Positions 1-8,643 of a stretch of 52,717 bases of DNA are shown here, piece after piece. How positions within the stretch are numbered: position 1 is the stretch's first letter; every line of letters begins with the position of its first letter. Both the position numbers and the translations under genes were made by a program. The notes under the pieces were generated by a model. The model was not told the DNA's origin and did no database searches. It saw only the letters and a program-made list of their open reading frames with translations. This DNA is from Clostridia bacterium (GTDB lineage Bacteria > Bacillota > Clostridia > Oscillospirales > CAG-382). The stretch spans positions 1-52,717 of the forward strand of contig JAFYUZ010000013.1 of the NCBI GenBank assembly GCA_017549365.1, in the 5' to 3' direction.

Positions 1-2366
1 CTGTCCTCCACCTTTCTTTGGATAGCTCGGCGAAGGGGGCGTGCACCATATACGTCATCAAAGCCCTCTTTGGCAAGAAGAGACGTCACCTCATCCGAAA
101 ACTCGATGGCAATGCCAAGGTTTTCAATTCTCTTTGTGATCTCGGCAAGCATCAGCTTTGCGATCTTTGCAATATCCTCATCCGACAGTTTGCGGAAAAC
201 AACGATCTCGTCGATACGGTTGAGAAATTCGGGGCGAAAATAGCCCTTTAACGCTTCCATAACCTTTGCGCTTTGTCTGTCATGCTCTGCCGTTTTGTCC
301 TCTTCGTTTACAAATCCGAGACGCTTTGGCTCGGTATCGGCAGAATGACCGAGGTTGGAAGTCATGATTATAACGGAATTTCTGAAATCCACCCGTCTTC
401 CGTGGGAATCGGTGAGAATACCGTCCTCAAGGATCTGCAAAAGAATGTTGAAAACGTCGGGGTGGGCTTTTTCGATCTCGTCAAAGAGAAGCACCGAATA
501 CGGCTTTCTTCTGATCTTTTCGGTCAACTGTCCTGCCTCGTCATATCCGACATAGCCGGGAGGCGAACCGATAAGCTTTGAGACCGAATGTTTTTCCATA
601 TATTCCGACATATCAAAACGGATAATGGCGTTTTCGTCACCGAAAATTGCCTCGGCAAGAGCTTTTGAAAGCTCGGTCTTGCCAACGCCCGTGGGGCCGC
701 AAAAGATAAACGAGCCCTGGGGTCTTTTGGGATCTTTAAGTCCCGTTCTGCCGCGGCGGATAGCGCGGGAGATTACAGAAACCGCCTCGTCCTGACCGAT
801 CACACGGTTTTTGAGGATAGAATCGAGATTAAGAAGCTTTTCGGACTCTTCGCGGGCAAGCTTTGCCACGGGAATAGATGTCCAGCTCGTAACCACCTCG
901 GCAATATCCGACTCTGTGATCTCGGGACAGCTGGTGCGCTTTTTTTCTTCCCATTCGCGCTTGTCGTTGTCGTATTTTTCCCGCAATTCCTTTTCGCGAT
1001 TGCGTATCTGTGCCGCTTTTTCAAATTCCTGCAGCTTCACAGCCTCGCTCTTTTCTTCGTCAAGACGCTTTATTTCGTTTTCGATATCGCGCAGAGGAGA
1101 GGGGGCGATTATTTCGCCGATACGCTTCTTTGACGATGCCTCGTCGATAAGGTCGATCGCCTTGTCGGGAAGGTATCTGTCGGCAATATATCTTGCCGAC
1201 AGCTCAACTGCGGCGTTTATTGCGGAATCGGTGATCTTGACCTTGTGGTGAGCTTCGTATTTGTCTTTAAGTCCCTTGAGAATAAGTACAGCCTCCTCCT
1301 TTGAAGGCTCGCCAACCATAACCGATTGGAAACGGCGTTCGAGCGCCGCATCCTTTTCGATATACTTGCGGTATTCGGAAATTGTCGTTGCACCGATAAC
1401 CTGGATCTCTCCTCGCGAAAGGGCAGGCTTCAGAATGTTTGCCGCATCTATGGCGCCCTCGGCAGAGCCTGCGCCGATGAGGGTGTGGATCTCGTCGATA
1501 AAGAGAATGACGTCGCCTGCCTTTTTGACCTCAGCCATAACGTTTTTGATGCGTTCTTCAAACTCGCCGCGGTATTTTGCGCCTGCAAGCATACCCGAAA
1601 GGTCAAGAGTGACAACGCGTTTTCCGCTGATGGTATCGGGCACCTGGCCCGAAACGATCTTTAAAGCAAGTCCTTCTGCCACCGCCGTTTTGCCAACTCC
1701 CGGCTCGCCGATGAGACAAGGGTTGTTTTTTGTGCGTCTCGAAAGGATCTGAATAACGCGCTCCATCTCGTTTTCACGGCCGATGACAGGATCGAGTTTT
1801 CCCTCACGCGCCGCCGCGGTGAGATCTCTGCCGTAGTTATCAAGAGTCTCGGTTTTAACGCCCGCCGCCTTTTTTCCGCCTTCGGTCTGTTTTTTTGTGT
1901 CCTTTGGCGTATTTTGGGCAAAGCCCGACGGTACAAAACCGCAGGCAACCGTGGACGTCCTTTCGTAAAGTTCGGCTATGTCAACGCCAAGGTCCGAAAG
2001 AAGACGTACCGCAAGACAATCGCTCTCGTGCAGTATTGCCATGAGAATATGCTCGGTACCGATATAGTTTTGTGCCGTGCCGATCGCTTCTGCGCGCGAA
2101 TTTTCAAGAATGTGTCTTGCTCTGGGGCTCATATTGATATCGTTTTCGCTCTCCTCGCCGACACCGCAGTTTTGCTCGACCACGGCGCGGAAAGAATCAA
2201 AGCTGACGCCGTATTTTTCGAGCATTTTTGCCGCCAGCGAATCTGTGCGCGACAAAAGGCCCAAAAGAAGATGCTCGCTTCCCACGCTGGTGTGGCCAAG
2301 CTTGCGTGCGGCGGTGTGTGCCGCCCCCAGCGCACGCTGAGCGTTATTTGTAAATTCATCTGTCAT
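1..2366 (-). CDS. clpC: ClpC-type AAA+ unfoldase, C-terminus cut by window edge
   Basis: Hsp100 unfoldase that feeds substrates, including arginine-phosphorylated ones, to ClpP in the cytosol. The frame is open from ATG 2366 (GAGGTGA ribosome site) to base 1, 788 codons, just short of the roughly 810 residues usual for ClpC. Visible in order: two Clp N-terminal repeats (about 1-150), D1 Walker A GEPGVGKT near 219 and Walker B FIDEIHT near 287, a UVR-type coiled coil near 430-465 with the core [12 protein letters not shown] that separates ClpC from ClpB, and D2 Walker A GPTGVGKT near 557 with [10 protein letters not shown] near 625. The last readable residues are [15 protein letters not shown] of the D2 small domain. 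It follows mcsB by 16 nt as the last visible gene of the CtsR operon. The identification is secure; only the extreme C-terminus is missing. Confidence 0.97.
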   Translation of the reverse strand, partial: MTDEFTNNAQRALGAAHTAARKLGHTSVGSEHLLLGLLSRTDSLAAKMLEKYGVSFDSFRAVVEQNCGVGEESENDINMSPRARHILENSRAEAIGTAQNYIGTEHILMAILHESDCLAVRLLSDLGVDIAELYERTSTVACGFVPSGFAQNTPKDTKKQTEGGKKAAGVKTETLDNYGRDLTAAAREGKLDPVIGRENEMERVIQILSRRTKNNPCLIGEPGVGKTAVAEGLALKIVSGQVPDTISGKRVVTLDLSGMLAGAKYRGEFEERIKNVMAEVKKAGDVILFIDEIHTLIGAGSAEGAIDAANILKPALSRGEIQVIGATTISEYRKYIEKDAALERRFQSVMVGEPSKEEAVLILKGLKDKYEAHHKVKITDSAINAAVELSARYIADRYLPDKAIDLIDEASSKKRIGEIIAPSPLRDIENEIKRLDEEKSEAVKLQEFEKAAQIRNREKELREKYDNDKREWEEKKRTSCPEITESDIAEVVTSWTSIPVAKLAREESEKLLNLDSILKNRVIGQDEAVSVISRAIRRGRTGLKDPKRPQGSFIFCGPTGVGKTELSKALAEAIFGDENAIIRFDMSEYMEKHSVSKLIGSPPGYVGYDEAGQLTEKIRRKPYSVLLFDEIEKAHPDVFNILLQILEDGILTDSHGRRVDFRNSVIIMTSNLGHSADTEPKRLGFVNEEDKTAEHDRQSAKVMEALKGYFRPEFLNRIDEIVVFRKLSDEDIAKIAKLMLAEITKRIENLGIAIEFSDEVTSLLAKEGFDDVYGARPLRRAIQRKVED

Positions 2367-2382
2367 TGTTTATCACCTCGGG

Positions 2383-3399
2383 TTATACGAAATAACTTTT
2401 TATAATTTCTGCTCTTTTTGCATCCCGAACCGAGCTTGTTGCCGTTTCGGGATATTTTTTCAAGATATGTGCAGGCATTGCCTCCACAAGAAGTTTTGAA
2501 AGATTGATGCCGTCCAGCTCTTTTATAACTCCGCTTTCAACACCGAATTTTACATCCGACCAGAGCTTGAGGAATTCTTTTGACGACATTTTTTTGGCAT
2601 ATCTGAGAAGTCCCAAAGATCTGCAGATGCTGTCCTCGAGATCGATTCCGCCGCTTGTGACAAGAGTCTCTCGCAGTTGTCTTTCGCGCTCAACCACTCG
2701 GTTTACGGCGCCGGTCAGCTTTTCTATGGCATCCTCCTCGGATATTCCGAGGGTTATCTGGTTTGATATCTGATAAAGGCTTCCGTCAGCCTCGCTTCCC
2801 TCGCCATACAGTCCGCGAACGGCAAGACCGATCTTTGAAAGGGTGTTTAAAAGTGACTTCATCTGTCCGCACGACGTAAGGGCAGGAAGATGCAACATGA
2901 CCGAAGCTCTCATTCCCGTGCCGAGATTTGTGGGGCAGGAGGTGAGATATCCGAGTTTTTCGTCAAAGGCCTGCGCGGCTCCGCGGCTTTGCGCCTCGTC
3001 GATCTCACTTGCTTTTTTGTACGCGCTGTTTATATCAAGTCCCGGAAGTATCACCTGGATGCGAAGATGATCCTCCTCGTTCACCATTACAGAAACGGTC
3101 GACTGTTCGTCGGTTATAAGCATGCGTCCCGAAGGATCTCCCTCGCAGAATTCGCGGCTTATCATATGATCCTCGAGAAGGGCGTTTTTTTCAACACCCG
3201 AAAGAGTTTCGAGCTGTATGTAGTTGAACCTTTCGCAGGAATAGGCGCCAAGGGCATCTTTGACCGTGTTGCAGATCTTCAACTTGTCTGCATCTGTGCA
3301 TTTTTTCGGAAAAGGATAGTCGGCAAGGTTTCGCGCAAGGCGCACGCGGGAGCTAAGAACGATACCGTCGGATGAACGTTTGTCATTAAACCATTTCAT
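2383..3399 (-). CDS. mcsB: Protein-arginine kinase McsB
   Basis: Phosphorylates arginines on misfolded proteins and on CtsR, marking them for ClpCP. The 338-residue protein has the phosphagen-kinase catalytic fold: SSRVRLARNL near 16-25, the NEEDHLRIQ loop at 107-115, and the active-site cysteine Cys155 in TSCPTNLGTGMR. Its length is close to the family norm of about 350. The start ATG 3399 overlaps the mcsA stop by four bases (ATGA), so translation is probably coupled to its activator McsA. The ctsR-mcsA-mcsB-clpC order is canonical for Bacillota. Confidence 0.97.
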   Translation of the reverse strand: MKWFNDKRSSDGIVLSSRVRLARNLADYPFPKKCTDADKLKICNTVKDALGAYSCERFNYIQLETLSGVEKNALLEDHMISREFCEGDPSGRMLITDEQSTVSVMVNEEDHLRIQVILPGLDINSAYKKASEIDEAQSRGAAQAFDEKLGYLTSCPTNLGTGMRASVMLHLPALTSCGQMKSLLNTLSKIGLAVRGLYGEGSEADGSLYQISNQITLGISEEDAIEKLTGAVNRVVERERQLRETLVTSGGIDLEDSICRSLGLLRYAKKMSSKEFLKLWSDVKFGVESGVIKELDGINLSKLLVEAMPAHILKKYPETATSSVRDAKRAEIIKSYFV

Positions 3400-3959
3400 T
3401 TTTCCTCGCCTCCCTCATCAAGTTTCTTTTCAAGCAGCTTTATTTCGTCGCGATATTGTGCCGCCATCTCGTATTCCTGCTCTTCGATGGCTTTTGACAG
3501 CTTTGCTTTGAGCTGTGTAATTTTTTCTGCCGTCGAAAGCTCGCGCGGCGGTGTCGGTTTTTCTTCTGTTGCGGTTTTTTCGGCGGAAATCGCGGGGGTT
3601 TTTCCGCAATGTACCACGTTTCCGTGGATCTTGGCTATGGTGGGGATCAGCGATTTTCTGAACACGGTGTAGCAATCGGCACAACCAACTCTGCCCGAGT
3701 GCAAAAGCTCGCCGGGTGTCATGCCGCATTTTTCGCATTTTTGTGCCGCAACGATCTTCGGCTGACCCGAAGCAAAGCTTCCGAGAAGCCCGCCGAAAAA
3801 GTCGTCGGCGATGCCGTCGAAATCAAAAAGTCCCATGTTTGAAGCGAGCCCCTGTTCTTTCGCGCAGGATGCGCAAAGATTTTTTTCAAAGGTAACTCCG
3901 TTTTTCGTTTGTTTGTAAAAGAAAGTCGCCTGGTTTTTCTTGCAGATCTCACACAGCAT
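3396..3959 (-). CDS. mcsA: McsA, zinc-finger activator of McsB
   Basis: Small zinc-binding adaptor that activates the McsB arginine kinase. The start is placed at ATG 3959 (187 residues) because AAGGAG lies just upstream and the protein then opens with the first zinc ligand pair; an in-frame ATG at 4046 would add 29 unrelated residues. Two pairs of CxxC motifs are visible (CEIC/CASC near the N-terminus, CEKC/CADC near the middle). A C-terminal UVR motif (KLSKAIEEQEYEMAAQYRDE) matches the coiled coil of ClpC. It lies 28 nt after ctsR and overlaps mcsB by four bases. Confidence 0.95.
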   Translation of the reverse strand: MLCEICKKNQATFFYKQTKNGVTFEKNLCASCAKEQGLASNMGLFDFDGIADDFFGGLLGSFASGQPKIVAAQKCEKCGMTPGELLHSGRVGCADCYTVFRKSLIPTIAKIHGNVVHCGKTPAISAEKTATEEKPTPPRELSTAEKITQLKAKLSKAIEEQEYEMAAQYRDEIKLLEKKLDEGGEEK

Positions 3960-3987
3960 ATATATCAACTCCTTTTTCCTGTGTTTG

Positions 3988-4440
3988 TCAGATAAGATTG
4001 AGCAAAAGCGTTTTGAATATATCGGCGCGCAATCTGTCGCGCACAAGCTTGTCGCCCTCGCACGAAAGAGCTCCGTCCGAAAGCATTGCCGAAAAAATTT
4101 TCAGGTGTCTTTCGGAAATGATGCCGTTTTCGACAAGCGAGAGAAGATAGGCACGAAGCGAGGGAACGTCGAGAGAATTGCCCACCGATGCGAAAAGATG
4201 CATCAGATATTCGCGCCCCTGCATCTGCACACGCGTTATTTTTATGTAACCTCCGCCTCCGCGGCGGCTTTCGACGATGTAGCCGTGCTGCTTTGAAAAG
4301 CGGGAGGATATGACGTAGTTTATCTGGCTGGGAACGCAGCCAAGGCGGTTTGCGAAATCGTTTCGCTGTATTTCTGCGATGCCGTTTTGTTCCTCCAGCA
4401 TCTGTTCGATCATTTTTGCAATTTTTTCGGATATCAGCAT
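3988..4440 (-). CDS. ctsR: CtsR heat-shock repressor
   Basis: Winged-helix repressor of class III heat-shock genes. ATG 4440 is chosen (150 residues, the family norm) because AAGGAG sits at the proper distance; the longer frame from 4512 would read through the operator. The helix-turn-helix covers IQRNDFANRLGCVPSQINYV. The glycine-rich wing SRRGGGGYIKI is intact; in Bacillus and Geobacillus CtsR this loop is the reported temperature sensor. First gene of the operon proper, preceded by matching operators, so it is almost certainly autoregulated. Confidence 0.96.
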   Translation of the reverse strand: MLISEKIAKMIEQMLEEQNGIAEIQRNDFANRLGCVPSQINYVISSRFSKQHGYIVESRRGGGGYIKITRVQMQGREYLMHLFASVGNSLDVPSLRAYLLSLVENGIISERHLKIFSAMLSDGALSCEGDKLVRDRLRADIFKTLLLNLI

Positions 4441-4450
4441 TTTGTTCTCC

Positions 4451-4467
4451 TTTGACCTTTCTTGACC
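4451..4467 (-). promoter_or_regulatory. Proximal CtsR operator overlapping the ctsR ribosome site
   Basis: On the minus strand this reads GGTCAAG-AAA-GGTCAAA, one mismatch from the CtsR consensus RGTCAAA-NAN-RGTCAAA. It lies downstream of the -10 box and runs into the AAAGGAG Shine-Dalgarno sequence of ctsR. Confidence 0.85.
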
Positions 4468-4477
4468 TTTCGTGATT

Positions 4478-4506
4478 ATTATAAACCAAAGGTCAAAGAA
4501 AGTCAA
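4478..4506 (-). promoter_or_regulatory. Sigma-A promoter of the ctsR operon
   Basis: Minus-strand TTGACT (4501-4506), 17-nt spacer, TATAAT (4478-4483). The -35 box and spacer are embedded in the upstream CtsR operator, so repressor binding would block polymerase. Confidence 0.88.
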
Positions 4507-4534
4507 AGTCAAGGAAAGTCAAATTTAGGTCAAA
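4491..4534 (+). promoter_or_regulatory. Upstream CtsR operator cluster
   Basis: Plus-strand GGTCAAA-GAA-AGTCAAA (4491-4507) is a perfect CtsR tandem repeat. A second near-perfect copy, AGTCAAG-GAA-AGTCAAA, follows at 4507-4523 and a single GGTCAAA half-site at 4528-4534. The cluster covers the -35 region of the ctsR promoter and points opposite to the proximal operator. Confidence 0.88.
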
Positions 4535-4544
4535 TCAGCCGTTT

Positions 4545-4724
4545 TCAGCCGAAAAACCCCTCGTTTTCTTCGTTTTTCTCGTTAAATCCGGTTTTTTCTT
4601 TGTTTTTCAAAGAATAAACCATTTCATCACATTCAAAGGGGTCGCAGTACATTCTTTCCCAAACTTCTTCCAAAGGACGATCTTCAGGGTTGAACTTGTC
4701 GGATATTTTGCGTTTTTTTGCCAT
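4545..4724 (-). CDS. Small acidic hypothetical protein upstream of ctsR (59 aa)
   Basis: I do not recognise this protein. The open frame has ATG 4724 behind a good AAAAGGAGAACG ribosome site and ends at TGA 4545-4547. It begins MAKKRKISDKFNPEDRP, has a middle part with two Cys (MYCDPFECDEM) and an acidic, Asn/Lys/Glu-rich tail ending GFFG. There is no signal peptide or membrane segment. The stop lies only 11 nt before the upstream CtsR operator cluster and no terminator separates it from ctsR, so some read-through is possible. The ribosome site, codon choice and position support a real gene; function is unknown. Confidence 0.6.
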   Translation of the reverse strand: MAKKRKISDKFNPEDRPLEEVWERMYCDPFECDEMVYSLKNKEKTGFNEKNEENEGFFG

Positions 4725-4791
4725 AAAACGTTCTCCTTTTCAAAAAAATCAAAGTTTTTATAAAAAGAATATTCCATAAATCGGAAAAATG

Positions 4792-4800
4792 TGATATACT
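4792..4800 (+). promoter_or_regulatory. Extended -10 promoter for the VanY-type peptidase
   Basis: TG-A-TATACT (4792-4800) is a full extended -10 element; no strong -35 box lies upstream (best TTCCAT at 4772). Confidence 0.6.
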
Positions 4801-4853
4801 GTTATAAGTATATCCGCCTGTCGGAAATCAATTCGAAAAAACGGAGGTGTTTT

Positions 4854-6092
4854 TTGAAAATGGTAAAACGAAAAAAATCATCGCCCCGCGCAAACCTTTT
4901 GTTTATTATGATAATCGCCGCAGTTTTTCTCGTTTTTGCGGTGTGTGTTTACGGCATTTTTGTTTTTGATATAAATTCTTCCGAAAACGGTGAGGCTCCG
5001 TATTCCTTCTATCTGAAAAAAGGAAGCAACCGCCTGCGTTCTTTGAGATCCGACGATCTTCTGTGCGAAAACGGCGTTTTTTATCTCACCCCCGAAACCC
5101 TTGCCGAGCATTGCTCTTACGGCATCTACGGCGATGACACCGCCAAAAGCCTTGTTTTCGCCAACGGCTCGTATGCAAAGTTTACCGGCGGATCGTCCTT
5201 TTGCCTTGACGGCGAAAACAGATTTTTATCAAACGACTGCAAGCGTGTCGGCAAAAAACTGTATATCCCCCTCGAATTTTACGAAAATTACGTTGACGGA
5301 CTGATATTCGACTATCAACAGACCGACACCAAGCTTGTGGTGGATATAAAGGTCAACGTCGACAACTACACCCTGAAAAGCAATCCGCCCGTCACAGAAT
5401 CAGCTCTCTCGGTGAGCGATTATTTTGACAACGTGTATCCCAAAAAAGCTTCGGCTGTTGAATTTAAAAGCGATCTTTCGGCGTATGAGGAATATATGAA
5501 CCCCGTCGACCGCGACAAATTTCTATTTCTTGTAAACACTGAAAACACCCTTTCAAAAGACTACAAGCCGTCCCAACTGACCGACCTTGTACACACCCGA
5601 CGCGACGGACGAAACACCCAGCAAATGGACCTTTATGCCGCAAAGGCAATGGAGGCAATGCTGAAAGAGGCGGCGGCGCACGGATATACCACCCTCAGCA
5701 TCACCAGCGGATATCGCTCGTACAACTATCAGCAACAGCTTTTTGACAATCAGGTGGCGGCGCTTCGCCCAAGCTATGGCGAGCGTGCATACGAAAAAGC
5801 GTCCCAGGCAGTGGCGCTTCCCGGAACCAGCGAGCATCAGAGCGGACTTTGTTGCGACCTGCACAACCTGCCTGCGGCAAGCCAGGCGTTTGCCAACACC
5901 GACGAGTACAGCTGGCTGTTGCAAAACTGTGCAAAATTTGGATTTATCCTGCGTTATCCCAAGGACAAAACCGATATAACCAAGATCATGTTCGAACCGT
6001 GGCACTATCGCTACGTGGGCAGATATCACGCACAGATAATTATGAGCGAAGGTTTGTGCCTTGAAGAATACATGGCGCAGATACAAGGATAA
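4854..6092 (+). CDS. Membrane-anchored VanY-type D-alanyl-D-alanine carboxypeptidase
   Basis: Predicted zinc carboxypeptidase of family M15B that trims the terminal D-Ala of peptidoglycan stem peptides at the cell surface. Residues 13-38 form one uncleaved membrane segment after a very basic start. The next roughly 140 residues resemble the copper-amine-oxidase N-terminal-like domain found on clostridial wall proteins. The catalytic domain has SGYRSYNYQQQLF, the zinc motif SEHQSGLCCD near 327-336 and EPWHYRYVG near 381-389. The start is uncertain between TTG 4854, best spaced from GGAGGTG, and ATG 4860; the upstream ATG 4791 lies inside the promoter. A bidirectional terminator follows. Confidence 0.88.
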   Translation: MKMVKRKKSSPRANLLFIMIIAAVFLVFAVCVYGIFVFDINSSENGEAPYSFYLKKGSNRLRSLRSDDLLCENGVFYLTPETLAEHCSYGIYGDDTAKSLVFANGSYAKFTGGSSFCLDGENRFLSNDCKRVGKKLYIPLEFYENYVDGLIFDYQQTDTKLVVDIKVNVDNYTLKSNPPVTESALSVSDYFDNVYPKKASAVEFKSDLSAYEEYMNPVDRDKFLFLVNTENTLSKDYKPSQLTDLVHTRRDGRNTQQMDLYAAKAMEAMLKEAAAHGYTTLSITSGYRSYNYQQQLFDNQVAALRPSYGERAYEKASQAVALPGTSEHQSGLCCDLHNLPAASQAFANTDEYSWLLQNCAKFGFILRYPKDKTDITKIMFEPWHYRYVGRYHAQIIMSEGLCLEEYMAQIQG

Positions 6093-6146
6093 TTATAACC
6101 ATTTTGCGTGTCGTAAAGAGTTTCTTTTTGTAGACACAAAAAAATT

Positions 6147-6174
6147 GAGGCGATCGGAAGATCGCCTCTTTTTT
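6147..6174. terminator. Bidirectional terminator between convergent genes
   Basis: Perfect 9-bp stem GAGGCGATC / GATCGCCTC with a GGAA loop, a T-run on the plus side and an A-run on the other, so it can serve both the VanY gene and the convergent propeller gene. Confidence 0.93.
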
Positions 6175-6189
6175 ATCGTTACGTGTTAT

Positions 6190-7563
6190 TTATATGTTTC
6201 TGAAATCCTTTATTCTGTGGAAGGTAGAATAGTTGCTGTCGTGGAAGGTGGCGGCGTTGTTTATCGCCGTGCGCGAAAGATAGATGATATCGTCGCCGTC
6301 AAAGCTGAAATCGATATACTGAAGTCCCACCTTTTCGGGATCGCACTCTCTGTAATCAAAAAGCTCTTTTTCCACTTTCCAGCTTTCGAGATCGGGCGAG
6401 GACATCAGCACAAGGTAATTGCGGGCATAATCGGGGCATCCGTCATGAAGCCTCGATGCGACGGTATAGTACTTTTTTGTTATATCGTCGAACTTTATCA
6501 TAAATTTCGAATATGCCACACCGATCTTTTTGATGCTGTGATACGAAAGGGGTGCTTCGTGATCGACCGTGTTTACCTCGTAGGCAAGGTTGTAGCCGCG
6601 CTTGCCAAAACGCATGATGTTCAAAAACTTTCCGTCGGGATCTTCCACAAGTGTTCCCTCGATAGTCATAACGGGCTTTTGAAGATCCGCTATTTCGGGC
6701 ACGAAATGGTCGAATTTGACAGGCTCGCTGAAGCTCCAGTTTTCGGGGACAAGAAGATCGTCGTTTATATCGCACGACATGACCATGGCGGCATGACCGT
6801 ATTCTTTGTTCGACCAACTGCCCCATTCGAGGCTTTCGTATATTCTTCCGTTGTGAACAACCACGTTCTGCGGATTTTTATGAAATCCGTCGTTTCCGCC
6901 CTTGGCGTTTGAGCCGCGAAGCAGGGTGACGGGAGCGCCAAAGGTCTTGCCGCCGTCGGTGGATTTTCCGATAAGAAGATCGCCGTATTCGGTGGCACAC
7001 GAAAGCATATAAAGCTCACCCTTGTGAACAAAAAGCTTTCCCCAGAAGCAGGGCATCAGCTCTGAAACGTAATGCCAGCTTTTGCCGTCATCGTCAGATC
7101 GGAATATAAGGGTCAGATTTTGCGGAGCGCCGAGCTCGTAAACGTCCATCGACGCAAGAAGAAAACCGTCGGGGTGTCGCAAAAGCGACGGGGAACAAAG
7201 ATATCTGCCCGAGAAAGAATACGCCTTGTCGTCGGGGTGAAGATAGTTGACGACAGTACCGATGGGCTCGCCCGTGCGGGCAAGGCGCACACGGCTTTTC
7301 TTTTCACCGCAGGCAACGTAGATTTCGTAATCGGTGTCTTTTTCAAGTCCCGTAATGTCAAATCCGCGCTCGTTTGTCTCTGCCACCTTTGAAAACTCTG
7401 CCGCATCTCTTTTGCGGCAGAAAACTTCGCACCTGTCTCCGTCGCAAAGCCATTCTACGCGTATTGCCGTGCTGTCGGGCGCGATGCGGCAGATATATAC
7501 ATCCCCCACATCAAAATGAGGCGGACGATAAGGAGAATAGCTCCAAAAACCGTAACCTTTCAT
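6190..7563 (-). CDS. Sialidase-like (BNR/Asp-box) propeller protein with an N-terminal Fn3-like region
   Basis: Protein of 457 residues. The first 110 or so look like a fibronectin-III-like strand domain (FDITGLEKDTDYEIYVACG). The remainder is a sialidase-superfamily propeller with Asp-boxes SDDDGKSW and STDGGKTF and a degenerate first-blade motif CSPSLLRHPDG. There is no signal peptide or anchor, so it probably acts in the cytoplasm or is not a classical secreted sialidase. The start ATG 7563 is fixed by GGAGG inside the last codons of the upstream lyase gene; only one base separates the two genes, so translation is coupled. The pairing with an NAL-type lyase suggests work on a sialic-acid-like or other glycan-derived sugar. 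The substrate is not determined. Confidence 0.78.
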   Translation of the reverse strand: MKGYGFWSYSPYRPPHFDVGDVYICRIAPDSTAIRVEWLCDGDRCEVFCRKRDAAEFSKVAETNERGFDITGLEKDTDYEIYVACGEKKSRVRLARTGEPIGTVVNYLHPDDKAYSFSGRYLCSPSLLRHPDGFLLASMDVYELGAPQNLTLIFRSDDDGKSWHYVSELMPCFWGKLFVHKGELYMLSCATEYGDLLIGKSTDGGKTFGAPVTLLRGSNAKGGNDGFHKNPQNVVVHNGRIYESLEWGSWSNKEYGHAAMVMSCDINDDLLVPENWSFSEPVKFDHFVPEIADLQKPVMTIEGTLVEDPDGKFLNIMRFGKRGYNLAYEVNTVDHEAPLSYHSIKKIGVAYSKFMIKFDDITKKYYTVASRLHDGCPDYARNYLVLMSSPDLESWKVEKELFDYRECDPEKVGLQYIDFSFDGDDIIYLSRTAINNAATFHDSNYSTFHRIKDFRNI

Positions 7564-7564
7564 T

Positions 7565-8494
7565 TTATTCCTCCAGCATTTTTTCAAGAGCATCAGTGGC
7601 AAGCTTCATCTGACGCATACAGCTTCTGCCGTAATCGGTAAGCTCTTCGCTCTTTCTGTTTCTTGCAATATTTTCTGTTGCAAGGCCGCAAAGGTTCATG
7701 TGATATTTTGCCGTCAAAGGATAAGGCAGGCCCACCTCGGTGAAGCCGAAAGTTCCGATCACCGACTGAACAAGATCTGCCTTTTCGGGATACTTTGCAA
7801 AGTTTTCGCCCATCCATGCATAAAGCTTCGGGTGGAAATTGCACATGATGCCGCAATATCCGTCGCCGCCGTCGCGCATACTTTCAAGAAAAGTCTGGCA
7901 GTTGGCGTTGAGAAGACGAAAACCCGATCCGCGAAGCTGTTCGCATCTTTCTTTTATCACAGCGGCATCGCAACAGGTGTCTTTCATGTATGCGAATCTG
8001 CCGGTGGAAACACACCAATCGAGAATTTTTGGGGTAACGAGCCTTTTGTAGGGATGGGGACATTCATAAAGTCCAAGCTTTGCCTCTTTCGGAAGCTTCG
8101 AAATAAGCTCTTCGGCATTCTTGATAAAAACGTCGTCGCCCTCGTTGTTGGGGTCAAGTCTGTTTGTGATAAGTATAAGCGCGTCTGTGCCCGATTCCCA
8201 AACGGCACAAAGCTCGCGTGCCTGATCTTCGATGGTATCGGAAATATGTCCCGATGAAACAACGGTGAACTTTCTGCCGCTCTTTTTTTCAAGCGCTTTT
8301 GCGCGGTCATATACCACCTTATTAAGCTTTGTTCTTTCGTCAAGCGACAAAAAGAATATCTCGCTCGACTGGCAGATGGCAAAAATTCCCGTAAGACCGT
8401 TTTCAAAATACCAATCAACGTATTTTTCTGCGGTGGCATAATCCACCGAGCCGTCCTTGTTATACGGCGTTATCATAGTTGTAAAAATATCCAT
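7565..8494 (-). CDS. DHDPS/N-acetylneuraminate lyase family aldolase
   Basis: Class I aldolase of the DapA/NanA superfamily, 309 residues from ATG 8494 (GGAGG 8 nt upstream; the longer frame starts at a poor TTG inside the ribosome site). The Schiff-base lysine is visible in YMKDTCC near residue 170 and the partner tyrosine in LYECPHP near 140, both at the family spacing. The motif after the lysine is KDTC rather than the usual KDSS/KxT forms, so its substrate may be neither aspartate semialdehyde nor sialic acid. It is the first gene of a two-gene operon with the sialidase-like propeller and divergent from an AraC regulator that probably controls it. Confidence 0.85.
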   Translation of the reverse strand: MDIFTTMITPYNKDGSVDYATAEKYVDWYFENGLTGIFAICQSSEIFFLSLDERTKLNKVVYDRAKALEKKSGRKFTVVSSGHISDTIEDQARELCAVWESGTDALILITNRLDPNNEGDDVFIKNAEELISKLPKEAKLGLYECPHPYKRLVTPKILDWCVSTGRFAYMKDTCCDAAVIKERCEQLRGSGFRLLNANCQTFLESMRDGGDGYCGIMCNFHPKLYAWMGENFAKYPEKADLVQSVIGTFGFTEVGLPYPLTAKYHMNLCGLATENIARNRKSEELTDYGRSCMRQMKLATDALEKMLEE

Positions 8495-8523
8495 TTTGCA
8501 TTCCTCCAATACATTTCATTGAA

Positions 8524-8552
8524 ATTATACACTCTCCGCCCAATATCTGCAA
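8524..8552 (-). promoter_or_regulatory. Promoter of the lyase/propeller operon
   Basis: Minus-strand TTGCAG (8547-8552), 17-nt spacer, TATAAT (8524-8529), about 30 nt before the start codon. The weak -35 is what one expects of an activator-dependent promoter. Confidence 0.7.
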
Positions 8553-8592
8553 TATAAGCCACGGACAAAAACTTTCACTTTTGGGACATTTA

Positions 8593-8621
8593 TTGACATA
8601 TCTGCAATTTCGTGATAGAAT
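8593..8621 (+). promoter_or_regulatory. Promoter of the AraC-type regulator gene
   Basis: Consensus TTGACA (8593-8598), 17-nt spacer, TAGAAT (8616-8621). It diverges from the lyase promoter with about 40 bp between the -35 boxes. Confidence 0.82.
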
Positions 8622-8643
8622 ATTTGCGCGGAGGTGAGCAAAG

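Noticed and set aside
800..2359. Several short minus-strand frames suggesting a broken clp gene
   Set aside because: They are in wrong frames; the true ClpC frame is open without interruption from 2366 to base 1.
4451..4534. Short CRISPR-like repeats
   Set aside because: The repeated GTCAAA units are 7-nt CtsR half-sites with 3-nt gaps, not repeat-spacer units.
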